Positions 6,416-13,622 of a DNA stretch of 17,444 bases are shown piece by piece. Origin of the DNA: JBPCOI01 sp051000395 (GTDB lineage Bacteria > Actinomycetota > Actinomycetes > Mycobacteriales > Jatrophihabitantaceae); NCBI GenBank assembly GCA_051000395.1, contig JBPCOI010000072.1:1-17444 (forward strand), in the 5' to 3' direction. The notes below the pieces were generated by a model. It saw only the letters and a list, made by a program, of their open reading frames with translations. It searched no databases and had not been told where the DNA came from. Within the stretch, counting starts at the first letter, position 1, and every line of letters begins with the position of its first letter. The translations under genes were made by a program, and so were the position numbers.

Positions 6416-7171
6416 TCAGGCGCCGCGTACGAGCGTGCTGAGCTCCGTGACGGCCTGCCGCCCGCCCGCCAGGTGCCAGCGGTGCCCGCCTGCCTGCACC
6501 ACGGTCGCCGTGCCCCCGGCGGCGGTGACCAGCGCCGCGCCGGGCAGCCAGTCCCACGGCAGGCTGTCGTACTGCAGATAGGCGCCGAGGCGTCCGCCGG
6601 CGACCCAGGACAGCTCGACGGAAGCGGAGCCGAACGTGCGCACGGTGGCAGCCTGCCGCAGCGCGCGCAGCAGCGGCACCCGTACCGAATCGTCCGGCAG
6701 CGTCGTCGGATGCAGGTAGGTCGCCAGCGACACCTCGGCCAGCGGACGGTCCTCCATCGGGGCCAGCGGCGCGCCGTTGCAGGTGCTCGGCTGCCCGCGT
6801 CCGCCGAGCCACAGCTCGTCGGGGTCGGGGTGGTACACGGCCCCGAGCAGCGGGCCGTCCGCATCGGCCAGGGCGAGCGCCGAACACCACACCGGCAGCC
6901 CGGACAGGAAGTTGTAGGTGCCGTCGACCGGGTCGACATACCAGGTGCGCGTGCCGGGTTCGTCCGTCCCCTCCTCGCCCACGATCCCGTCGCCGGGACG
7001 CTCGGCCCGCAGCCGCTGCACGACCAGCGCTTCGGCGGCATGGTCGGCTGCGGACACCACGTCCGACACGGAGCTCTTGTACTGCGTGCTCAACCCGCCG
7101 TCCAGCATCGCCGCGGCCAGGCGCCCGGCGTCGCGGACGAGTTCGGCCGCCAGCGTCAGATCACCGTCCAC
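6416..7171 (-). CDS. Inositol monophosphatase family protein
   Basis: A 251-residue metal-dependent sugar-phosphatase fold. Motifs are 'SDVVSAADHAAE' (36-47), the metal ligand 'GEEG' (65-68), 'WYVDPVDGTYNFLSG' (77-91, with D80, D83, G84 and T85) and the C-terminal 'WDWLPGAALVTAAGG'. Members dephosphorylate inositol-1-phosphate, histidinol phosphate, fructose-1,6-bisphosphate or PAP; the motifs do not separate these. GTG 7171 lies 6 nt after a TAGGGT -10, suggesting a leaderless transcript. The acyl-CoA synthetase gene ends 27 bp upstream on the same strand, so read-through from it is also possible. No link to the downstream retron is apparent. Confidence 0.92.
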   Translation of the reverse strand: MDGDLTLAAELVRDAGRLAAAMLDGGLSTQYKSSVSDVVSAADHAAEALVVQRLRAERPGDGIVGEEGTDEPGTRTWYVDPVDGTYNFLSGLPVWCSALALADADGPLLGAVYHPDPDELWLGGRGQPSTCNGAPLAPMEDRPLAEVSLATYLHPTTLPDDSVRVPLLRALRQAATVRTFGSASVELSWVAGGRLGAYLQYDSLPWDWLPGAALVTAAGGTATVVQAGGHRWHLAGGRQAVTELSTLVRGA

Positions 7172-7177
7172 GCCCCG

Positions 7178-7183
7178 ACCCTA
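7178..7183 (-). promoter_or_regulatory. Predicted -10 (TAGGGT) of the inositol-monophosphatase gene
   Basis: On the minus strand TAGGGT is followed by 6 nt and then GTG 7171. It is the same hexamer as in front of mqnA. Confidence 0.5.
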
Positions 7184-7198
7184 GCCAAGGCGCAGGAC

Positions 7199-8867
7199 TC
7201 ACTCCGCGGAGTAGAAGCCGGCGTGCTGCGTGCGGACCACGTTCTTCTGGATCTTGCCGGTGGACGTCTTGGGCAGCTCGTCGACGACGATGACGGCCTT
7301 GGGTGCCTTGTACGCGCCGACGCGCTGCCGGACCGCCTCGATGATGCCCGTCTCGTCGAGCGTCTGGCCGGGCTGCGCCACCACCACGGCGGTGACCGCT
7401 TCCGACCAGCGCGGGTGCGGCAGCTCCACGACGACAGCCTCGGCAATGTGCGCGTCGGCCGCGTACACCGCCTTCTCGACCTCGATCGACGCGACGTTCT
7501 CGCCACCGGTCTTGATCACGTCCTTGTAGCGGTCGCTGAACCACAGCATGCCTCCGCCGCCGGCTATTTCCCCAGCCGCTATGCCTTCCTTGCTGGGGGC
7601 GCCCACGTTGTGGTCGGCGGGGGTATTCGCGCCGTATTCCAGGCGTCCGACGTCGCCGGAGTGGAACCAGCCGTGCGCGAACGCGGCCGCGGTCGCCTCG
7701 GGGTCCTTCAGGTAGCCGCTGAGCGCCTGCGGGCCGCGGTAGACGATCTCGCCCTCGGTGCCGCGGGGCAGCAGCTCGCCGTCCGGTCCCATGATCGCGA
7801 TCTGCACGTTGACCACCTGGGTGCCGACCGCACCGGGGTGCGTGAGCTGGTGTTCGGGACGGAAGAACGTGGTCACCGGGCTCATCTCGGTCTGCCCGAA
7901 GGCAAGGTAGAACTCGCAGCCGAAGGTGTCCAGGCAACGCTTGAGCAACTCGTCGGGCATCGGCGCCATCGCGTAGGCCGCCTTGCGCAGGTGGGAGAAG
8001 TCGCGCTCGGCGATCGTGGGATGTTCGAGTAGGGCGCGGTACATCATGGGCAGCGCGAAGATCCGCGAGATCCGCTCGCGCTCGATCAGCTCGAGCAACG
8101 GGTCGGGGTCGAAACCGCGCATCAGCACGACGGTGGCGCCCATCAGCACTGCGGGCGTGCCGAAGCCGTTGAGCTGCGCGGTGTGGAACAACGGCATCAG
8201 CGCCGCGATCCGCTCGTCGGCGCCCAGGCCGCTCTCGGCGGCCACCATCAGCGACTCGAGGTAGATGGCCGTGTGGCTGCTCACCACACCCTTCGGGAAG
8301 GACGTCGTCCCGCTCGTGTAGAGGTAGCTGATCGCGTCACGATCGTCGACGAACACCTCGGGCTCGCTCTCGTCGCCGCCGTGCAGGTCCCCGAACTCCT
8401 GCCAGCGACGATCAGGTAGCGCAGGCTCGTAGCGGCCGTCGGTCCCGTAGGCGACGATCACGTCGCGGATCGCCGCGACCTTCGCCACCGCGGGCTCGAC
8501 GAGCGGCACCAGCTGCGCCTCGACGACGATGCCGCGCGCCTGCGAATGGCCGAGCACGTAGGCGATCTCCTCCGGGCGCCACCCGAGGTTCATCGGCACG
8601 CAGACGACGCCCAGCTTCGCGCACGCGTAGTAGCTCACCATGAACTCGCAGCTGTTGCCCGAGGCCAGGGCGAGCGCGTCGCCACGCGAATACCCTTGTG
8701 CGGCAAGGGCATTGGCCACCTGGTTGACGCGCGTTGAGCTGCGTGTACGTCCAGCTGCGCTCCCCGTCGACGATCGCGAGCTGCTCCGGCATCCGCGATG
8801 CCGTCCTGGTGAGCGCGTCGCCGACGTTGACTCGCGTGATCAGGTTCGTGGCGAGGTCGAGGTCCAT
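7199..8867 (-). CDS. Acyl-CoA synthetase (AMP-forming), frameshifted near the 5' end
   Basis: An ANL-superfamily ligase that adenylates a carboxylic acid and transfers it to CoA. Motifs are 'YLYTSGTTSFPKGVVSSHTA' (ATP-binding loop), 'YLAFGQTEMSP', 'WFHSGDVGRLE', 'DRYKDVIKTGGENVAS' and 'LPKTSTGKIQK' (catalytic Lys). The natural N-terminus starts at ATG 8867, 6 nt after a TAGAGT -10, and runs in one frame to 'WTYTQLNA'. Then the frame changes, and 'VANALAAQGYSRGDALAL' onward is read from another frame. The break falls in a CG-dinucleotide run (8728-8733); restoring one dinucleotide would give 'LNARVNQVANAL' and a 556-residue enzyme. It may be a real slippage mutation or a sequencing error. The intact downstream frame alone would start near 8719 or later. 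There is also an unusual ~29-residue insertion (7550-7636). The substrate is unknown. Confidence 0.88.
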
Positions 8868-8873
8868 GGACGG

Positions 8874-8879
8874 ACTCTA
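8874..8879 (-). promoter_or_regulatory. Predicted -10 (TAGAGT) of the acyl-CoA synthetase gene
   Basis: On the minus strand TAGAGT is followed by 6 nt and then ATG 8867. An intact promoter and start in front of the frameshifted 5' part suggest the break is recent or artefactual. Confidence 0.5.
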
Positions 8880-8916
8880 CGGCGGCGTCACCACAATCCG
8901 TGCGGCACGTCGCAGG

Positions 8917-8922
8917 TAGGGT
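8917..8922 (+). promoter_or_regulatory. Predicted -10 (TAGGGT) of mqnA
   Basis: TAGGGT is followed by 7 nt and then GTG 8930. It shares the 62-bp divergent intergenic space with the acyl-CoA synthetase promoter. Confidence 0.55.
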
Positions 8923-8929
8923 CGGGCGC

Positions 8930-9772
8930 GTGACAGCGCTGTCGCGCCCGAGGGTCGGGCACATCCAGTTCCTGAACTGCCTGCCGATCTACTGGGGTCT
9001 GGTCCGCTCCGGCGCGCTGCTCGACGTCGAGCTCACCAAGGACACGCCCGACCGGCTCAACGAGATGCTCACCGCAGGCGAGTTGGACATCGGGCCGATC
9101 TCGCTGGTCGAATACCTGCGCAACTCCGCGGACCTGGTGCTGCTGCCAGATCTCGCCGTCGGCTCGGACGGGCCGGTGCTGTCGGTCAACCTGGTCAGCC
9201 AACTCCCGCTTGCCGAGCTCGACGGACGCCCGGTGGCGCTCGGTTCGACGTCGCGCACGTCCGTCCTGCTCGCGCGGATGTGGCTGGGCGAGGTGCACGG
9301 GGTGCACCCGGACTACTTCGTCTGCCCGCCGGACCTGACGACGATGATGCTCGAGGCCGACGCCGCGGTGCTGATCGGCGACGCGGCGCTGCGGGCCACC
9401 TACGACGCGCCCCGCCACGGCCTGCAGGTCTATGACCTGGGCCAGGTGTGGCGGCAGTGGACCGGGCTGCCCATGGTCTTCGCGGTGTGGGCCGCCCGCC
9501 GTGACTACGCCGAGGCGAATCCGGGCCTGGTCAAGGACGTCCACGCCGCCTTCGTCCGCAGCCGTGACGACGCGCTCGCGCACGTCGAGCAGGTCGCTGC
9601 GCAGGCCGCCCGGTGGGAGGCCTTCGACGCCGCGACGCTGGCGCGGTACTTCCGGACACTGGACTTCTCCCTGGGCCCGCGCCAGGTCGCGGGACTGCGG
9701 GAGTTCGGCCGACGCGCCGTCGAGGCGGGCGAGCTCACCGGGCCGGTGCGGTACCGCTTCGCGGAGGTCTGA
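8930..9772 (+). CDS. mqnA: Chorismate dehydratase MqnA
   Basis: A 280-residue periplasmic-binding-protein-like fold enzyme that dehydrates chorismate to 3-[(1-carboxyvinyl)oxy]benzoate, the first step of the futalosine pathway. Family blocks are 'VGHIQFLNCLPIYWGL' near the N-terminus, 'GELDIGPISLVEYLRN', 'VALGSTSRTSVLLARM', 'VLIGDAAL' and 'YDLGQVWRQWTGLPMVFAVW'. GTG 8930 was chosen because it is 7 nt after a TAGGGT -10 and begins just before the conserved 'RVGHIQF'; the frame is open ten codons further up. MqnD is a paralogous fold, but the gene set and the N-terminal block favour MqnA. It is divergent from the acyl-CoA synthetase. Confidence 0.95.
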   Translation: MTALSRPRVGHIQFLNCLPIYWGLVRSGALLDVELTKDTPDRLNEMLTAGELDIGPISLVEYLRNSADLVLLPDLAVGSDGPVLSVNLVSQLPLAELDGRPVALGSTSRTSVLLARMWLGEVHGVHPDYFVCPPDLTTMMLEADAAVLIGDAALRATYDAPRHGLQVYDLGQVWRQWTGLPMVFAVWAARRDYAEANPGLVKDVHAAFVRSRDDALAHVEQVAAQAARWEAFDAATLARYFRTLDFSLGPRQVAGLREFGRRAVEAGELTGPVRYRFAEV

Positions 9773-9839
9773 ACCGGCTGACCGGATCCTTACCGTCTGC
9801 AAGCGCGGACGAGACAATCGCGTGCTGAGCTGGTGCCGG

Positions 9840-9858
9840 CCCGGCCGCCACGGCCGGG
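9840..9858 (+). terminator. Perfect 8-bp hairpin between mqnA and the phosphoesterase gene
   Basis: CCCGGCCG and CGGCCGGG are separated by a 3-nt loop, 65 nt after the mqnA stop and 6 nt before the GGAGG of the next gene. There is no U-tract. It may end mqnA transcription or be a 5'-UTR structure of the downstream gene. Confidence 0.4.
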
Positions 9859-9877
9859 CGCGACGGAGGCGAGTGCG

Positions 9878-11353
9878 ATGCGACGGTACTGCTACGTGAT
9901 CATCGCGACCTGCGTGCTGCTGGTCGCCTCGTGCACGGCCAGTTCCCCCGGACACCCGGCGAGCAGCACGACGGGCGCGCCCGCGACCCCCGCCTCGGGC
10001 ATCCACAAGATCAAGCACATCATCGTGATCATGCAGGAGAACCGGTCCTTCGACACCTACTTCGGCACCTTCCCGGGCGCGGACGGGATCGCGATGAAGG
10101 GCGGCAAGCCGACCGCGTGCGTGCCGGCCGGCGCAGGCAAGCCGTGCCAGCGGCCCTTCGTCGACCACGCGGACGTCAACGGCGGCGGTCCGCACGGACA
10201 GGTCAACGCCACCGCCGACATCGACGGCGGCAAGATGGACGGCTTCATCGAGCAGGTGGGCTCGGCCAAGAAGGGTTGCCTCGACCCGAACAACCCCGCC
10301 TGCGCCAGCTCCGGCATGTCCGACGTCATGGGTTATCACACCCGCAGCGACATCCCGAACTACTGGGCCTACGCCTCGAACTTCGTGCTGCAGGACCGGA
10401 TGTTCGAGCCGAACGCGTCCTGGAGCCTGCCCGCGCACCTGTTCATGGGCTCGGAGTGGTCAGCGGACTGCACGCAGCACGACAACCCGTCCAGTTGCAC
10501 CAACCAGCTGGAGAACCCGGGCCGTCCGCCGAAGAAGAAGAACAACAGCGCGAAGGACCCGATCTATGCGTGGACGGACCTGACCTACCTGCTGCACAAG
10601 GACAAGGTGTCCTGGGGCTACTACGTCGTGGCCGGTACCGAGCCGGACTGCGAGAACGACTCGGCGCTGTCGTGCGCGCCGGTGAAGCAGAACGCCAAGA
10701 CGCCGGGCATCTGGAACCCGCTGCCGTACTTCGACACGGTCAAGGCCGACGGCCAGGAGGGCAACATCACCTCCGTCGACAAGTACTACGCCGCGGCCAA
10801 GGCAGGCACGCTGCCCAGCGTGAGCTGGGTGGTGCCCTCCGGCGCGGTCAGCGAGCACCCGCCGTCGCCGGTCAGCTACGGGCAGTCCTACGTCACCAGC
10901 CTGGTGAACGCGGCGATGAGCGGACCGGACTGGGCTTCGACGGCGATCTTCCTGGCGTGGGACGACTGGGGCGGCTTCTACGACCAGGTCCAGCCCCCGG
11001 CGGTGGACGAGAACGGCTACGGGCTGCGGGTCCCCGGCATCGTGATCAGTCCGTACGCGAAGAAGGGCTACCTCGACCACCAGACACTGTCCTTCGACGC
11101 CTACGACAAGTTCATCGAGGACGACTTCCTCGGCGGCCAGCGCCTCGACCCGCGCACCGACGGCCGTCCGGACCCGCGGCCGGACGTGCGCGAGAACGTC
11201 AAGATCCTCGGTGACCTGAGCTCGGATTTCGATTTCAACCAGGCGCCGCGCCAGCCGCTGCTGCTGCCGGTGCATCCGGTCACGACGCTGACCGGAACCC
11301 CGGCCGCGAACAACCTCAGCGCCGCGCAGAAGGCGGGCGATCCGGACGGTTGA
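9878..11353 (+). CDS. Lipoprotein phosphoesterase (phospholipase C / acid phosphatase family)
   Basis: A 491-residue exported protein of the PF04185 phosphoesterase family. The N-terminus is a lipoprotein signal ('CVLLVASC', lipobox Cys19), followed by a Ser/Thr/Pro/Ala-rich linker. The catalytic domain opens with 'IKHIIVIMQENRSFDTYFG' (45-63), the family hallmark. Later blocks are 'EPNASWSLPAHLFMGSEWS', 'VVPSGAVSEHPPSPVSYG', 'FLAWDDWGGFYDQVQPP' and 'GIVISPYAKKGYLDHQ', which carry the usual metal and active-site residues. Members hydrolyse phospholipids or phosphomonoesters outside the cell; which one is not clear here. ATG 9878 is supported by GGAGG at 9865-9869, eight bases upstream. The gene interrupts the menaquinone genes and has no evident link to them. 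Confidence 0.93.
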   Translation: MRRYCYVIIATCVLLVASCTASSPGHPASSTTGAPATPASGIHKIKHIIVIMQENRSFDTYFGTFPGADGIAMKGGKPTACVPAGAGKPCQRPFVDHADVNGGGPHGQVNATADIDGGKMDGFIEQVGSAKKGCLDPNNPACASSGMSDVMGYHTRSDIPNYWAYASNFVLQDRMFEPNASWSLPAHLFMGSEWSADCTQHDNPSSCTNQLENPGRPPKKKNNSAKDPIYAWTDLTYLLHKDKVSWGYYVVAGTEPDCENDSALSCAPVKQNAKTPGIWNPLPYFDTVKADGQEGNITSVDKYYAAAKAGTLPSVSWVVPSGAVSEHPPSPVSYGQSYVTSLVNAAMSGPDWASTAIFLAWDDWGGFYDQVQPPAVDENGYGLRVPGIVISPYAKKGYLDHQTLSFDAYDKFIEDDFLGGQRLDPRTDGRPDPRPDVRENVKILGDLSSDFDFNQAPRQPLLLPVHPVTTLTGTPAANNLSAAQKAGDPDG

Positions 11354-11358
11354 GCATG

Positions 11359-11390
11359 CCCGCTCCGCCGCGGCCCGCGACGGGGGCGGG
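11359..11390 (+). terminator. Hairpin between the phosphoesterase gene and mqnC
   Basis: CCCGCTCC (11359-11366) pairs with GGGGCGGG (11383-11390), with one G-U pair and a 16-nt loop, right after the stop codon and just before the mqnC -10. It is a candidate terminator without a U-tract. Confidence 0.4.
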
Positions 11391-11393
11391 TCG

Positions 11394-11399
11394 TAGGCT
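11394..11399 (+). promoter_or_regulatory. Predicted -10 (TAGGCT) of mqnC
   Basis: TAGGCT is followed by 7 nt and then GTG 11407. This supports that start over the upstream in-frame codons at 11350-11358, which overlap the preceding gene. Confidence 0.55.
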
Positions 11400-11406
11400 T
11401 GCCGGC

Positions 11407-12579
11407 GTGACGTCTGCCGAAATCCCGCACCTGCTCGACCGTGCCGCCGGGGGCGGGCGGCTCACGCCGGACGAGGCGCTGCTGATCTACACCGACGCGC
11501 CGCTGCACGCGCTCGGCAGGGCGGCCGACACCGTCCGCCGGCGCCGCTACCCTGACAACGTCGCGACCTACATCATCGACCGCAACATCAACTACACCAA
11601 CGTCTGCGTCACCGCCTGCAAGTTCTGCGCGTTCTACCGCGCACCGGGCCACCCCGAGGGCTGGACGCACGACCTCGAGGAGATCCTGCGTCGCTGCGGC
11701 GAGGCCGTCGAGCTCGGTGCCACGCAAATCATGCTGCAGGGCGGCCACTCACCCGAGCTGGGCATGCCGTGGTACGAGACCGCCTTCGCCGCGATCAAGC
11801 AGCGGTACCCGCAGTTGACGCTGCACTCGCTGGGGGCCTCGGAGGTCGTGCACATCAGCCGGACGTCCGGCCTCGACTACGCCAGCGTGATCACCCGGCT
11901 CAAGGCGGCCGGGCTCGACTCGTTCGCCGGCGCCGGCGCCGAGATCCTCGTCGGCCGCCCCCGCACCGCGATCGCCCCCCTGAAGGAGTCCGGCGAGACC
12001 TGGCTGGAGGTGATGCAGACGGCGCACCGGCTCGGCCTGGAGTCCACCGCCACCTTCATGATGGGCACCGGCGAGACGAACGCCGAGCGTATCGAGCACC
12101 TGCGCATGATCCGCGACGTGCAGGACCGCACCGGCGGCTTCCGCAGCTTCATCCCGTGGACCTACCAGCCGGAGAACAACCACCTCAAGGGACGCACCCA
12201 GGCCACCTCGCTGGAGTACCTGCGCATGATCGCGCTCGCGCGGCTGTTCTTCGACAACGTCAATCACCTGCAGGGCTCCTGGCTGACCACGGGCAAGGAC
12301 ATCGGCCAGCTCACCCTGCACTACGGCGCGGACGACCTCGGCTCGGTGATGCTCGAGGAGAACGTCGTGTCCTCAGCCGGCGCGCGCCATCGCTCCAACC
12401 GCACCGAGCTCATCGAGCTGATCCGCGGCGCCGGGCGGATCCCCGCGCAGCGCGACACGCTCTACCGCCACCTCGCCGTGCACGAGGATCCGGCAGACGA
12501 CCCGGTCGACGCGCGCGTGCACTCGCACTTCGCCTCCACGGCGCTCCCCTTGCTGCCGGCAGCAGCGGCGGCCAGCTAA
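11407..12579 (+). CDS. mqnC: Cyclic dehypoxanthinyl futalosine synthase MqnC
   Basis: A 390-residue radical SAM enzyme. The cluster motif is 'CVTACKFC' (C67, C71, C74) after 'IDRNINYTNV'. Other family blocks are 'IMLQGGHSPELGMPWYE', 'HSLGASEVVHISRTSG', 'SFAGAGAEILVGRPR', 'ATFMMGTGETNAERIEHL', 'FIPWTYQPENNHLKG' and 'HYGADDLGSVMLEENVVSSA'. MqnC cyclises dehypoxanthine futalosine to the cyclic naphthalene precursor. GTG 11407 follows a TAGGCT -10 by 7 nt, suggesting a leaderless mRNA. The Ala-rich C-terminal tail is variable in the family. It is a paralogue of the MqnE encoded at 3419. Confidence 0.97.
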   Translation: MTSAEIPHLLDRAAGGGRLTPDEALLIYTDAPLHALGRAADTVRRRRYPDNVATYIIDRNINYTNVCVTACKFCAFYRAPGHPEGWTHDLEEILRRCGEAVELGATQIMLQGGHSPELGMPWYETAFAAIKQRYPQLTLHSLGASEVVHISRTSGLDYASVITRLKAAGLDSFAGAGAEILVGRPRTAIAPLKESGETWLEVMQTAHRLGLESTATFMMGTGETNAERIEHLRMIRDVQDRTGGFRSFIPWTYQPENNHLKGRTQATSLEYLRMIALARLFFDNVNHLQGSWLTTGKDIGQLTLHYGADDLGSVMLEENVVSSAGARHRSNRTELIELIRGAGRIPAQRDTLYRHLAVHEDPADDPVDARVHSHFASTALPLLPAAAAAS

Positions 12580-12600
12580 CCGACCGGCGCCAGCAGTTCG

Positions 12601-12621
12601 GCGCGGCGACGCGGGCCGCGT
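12601..12621 (+). terminator. Hairpin between mqnC and the transporter gene
   Basis: A perfect 6-bp stem CGCGGC/GCCGCG (12602-12607 with 12615-12620) with a 7-nt loop plus a closing G-U pair, 22 nt after the mqnC stop. There is no U-tract, so this is a weak terminator candidate. Confidence 0.3.
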
Positions 12622-12659
12622 TCGGCAGCGAGCGCGCGTTCATGGGCCGGGCGGGGACG

Positions 12660-12665
12660 TACGCT
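12660..12665 (+). promoter_or_regulatory. Predicted -10 (TACGCT) of the DMT transporter gene
   Basis: TACGCT is followed by 7 nt and then GTG 12673. It is the same hexamer and spacing as in front of mqnE. Confidence 0.5.
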
Positions 12666-12672
12666 CGCCAGC

Positions 12673-13563
12673 GTGTCGCTGATCGTCGCCGTCGGGTTCG
12701 GGGTCGCGTCGGCGCTCGCGTACGGGCTCTCGACCGCCGTGCAGCATCAGGCCGCCCACACCGAGAACGGGCAGGTCGACACCGGCGGGCTGGTGCGCCT
12801 GCTGCGCGACCCGCGGTGGCTGCTCTCCCTCGGCGGCGACTTCTTCGGATTCCTGCTGCAGGTCGTCGCGTTGTCGAACGGTCCGGTCGTGCTGATCCAG
12901 CCGCTGCTGGTGCTGACCCTGCCGGTGTCGCTGTTCGCGGGCCACCTGCTCGGGGGCCCGCGGCCGCGTCGCGGTGACTACCTCGCCTGCCTGGCGATCA
13001 TCGGTGGCCTGTCGGCGTTCTTCGTGTTGGTCGGTACGCCGGGCATCGGCCGGGTGCCGCGCGCGCACGAGCTGGTGTGGACGATCGTGCTCGAGTTGCT
13101 CGCCGGCGCGCTGCTCTGCCTGCTGGTGCGCCGCGGTGGGACGGGGTTGCGCGCAGGCGTGTACGGCGGCGTGGCCGGTGTCTGGTTCGGCACGCTGGGG
13201 GTGCTGCTCACCGCGGCGTCCGCGCAGTACCGTGACCACGGCATCGACGGCCTGCTCACCGATCCGCACGGGCTGGTGCCGCTCGTCGGGCTGATTGTGC
13301 TCGGCGTGCTCGGCACCGTGCTGACGCAGATCTCCTTCCAGGTCGGCGCGCTGGCCGCGAGCTTCCCGGCGAACAAGTCCGCGGACCCCGTCGCGGCCGT
13401 GGTGCTCGGCGTGGTGCTGCTGCGCGAACGCGTGCCGTCCGGTGCCTGGCACGTGCTCGTCTACGCGGCCTGCCTGGCGGCGATCGTGCTCGGCGCGGTA
13501 CGGCTGGGGGCGACGGACGGACGGCCTCTCGTCGGCGATCTTCCCGCACCGTCCGCGCCGTAG
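12673..13563 (+). CDS. DMT-superfamily (EamA-like) membrane transporter
   Basis: A 296-residue protein with about nine to ten hydrophobic helices in two halves. It starts 'LIVAVGFGVASALAYGLSTA' with the recurring 'VQHQAAH' of actinobacterial DMT proteins. The region 'GGDFFGFLLQVVALSNGPVV' and 'LIQPLLVLTLPVSL' resembles the EamA/NIPA-like pair of helices; the second half has 'ANKSADPVAAVVLGVVLLRE', typical of the EamA C-terminal repeat. The substrate cannot be told. GTG 12673 is placed by a leaderless-type -10. It sits between mqnC and menG without overlap, so a role in menaquinone metabolism is not implied. Confidence 0.85.
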   Translation: MSLIVAVGFGVASALAYGLSTAVQHQAAHTENGQVDTGGLVRLLRDPRWLLSLGGDFFGFLLQVVALSNGPVVLIQPLLVLTLPVSLFAGHLLGGPRPRRGDYLACLAIIGGLSAFFVLVGTPGIGRVPRAHELVWTIVLELLAGALLCLLVRRGGTGLRAGVYGGVAGVWFGTLGVLLTAASAQYRDHGIDGLLTDPHGLVPLVGLIVLGVLGTVLTQISFQVGALAASFPANKSADPVAAVVLGVVLLRERVPSGAWHVLVYAACLAAIVLGAVRLGATDGRPLVGDLPAPSAP

Positions 13564-13573
13564 GGCGCGCTGC

Positions 13574-13579
13574 CATACT
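13574..13579 (+). promoter_or_regulatory. Possible -10 (CATACT) of menG
   Basis: CATACT differs from TATACT at the first base. Transcription would begin near 13586 and leave a ~37-nt leader with a GGAG ribosome binding site at 13613-13616. A GTG at 13585 opens a 13-codon frame whose TGA overlaps the menG start. Confidence 0.35.
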
Positions 13580-13622
13580 GAATCGTGCAGGACGATCCGA
13601 AGCCGAGCGTGCGGAGCGAGAC

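Noticed and set aside
9931..11275. Long open frames on both strands across the phosphoesterase gene
   Set aside because: They are Arg/Pro/Gly-rich, carry no family motif and lie wholly inside a well-supported gene; very GC-rich codon use keeps alternative frames open.
12640..13452. Long minus-strand frame opposite the DMT transporter
   Set aside because: It is rich in His/Gln/Arg with no recognisable motif; it mirrors a hydrophobic membrane-protein gene on the plus strand.
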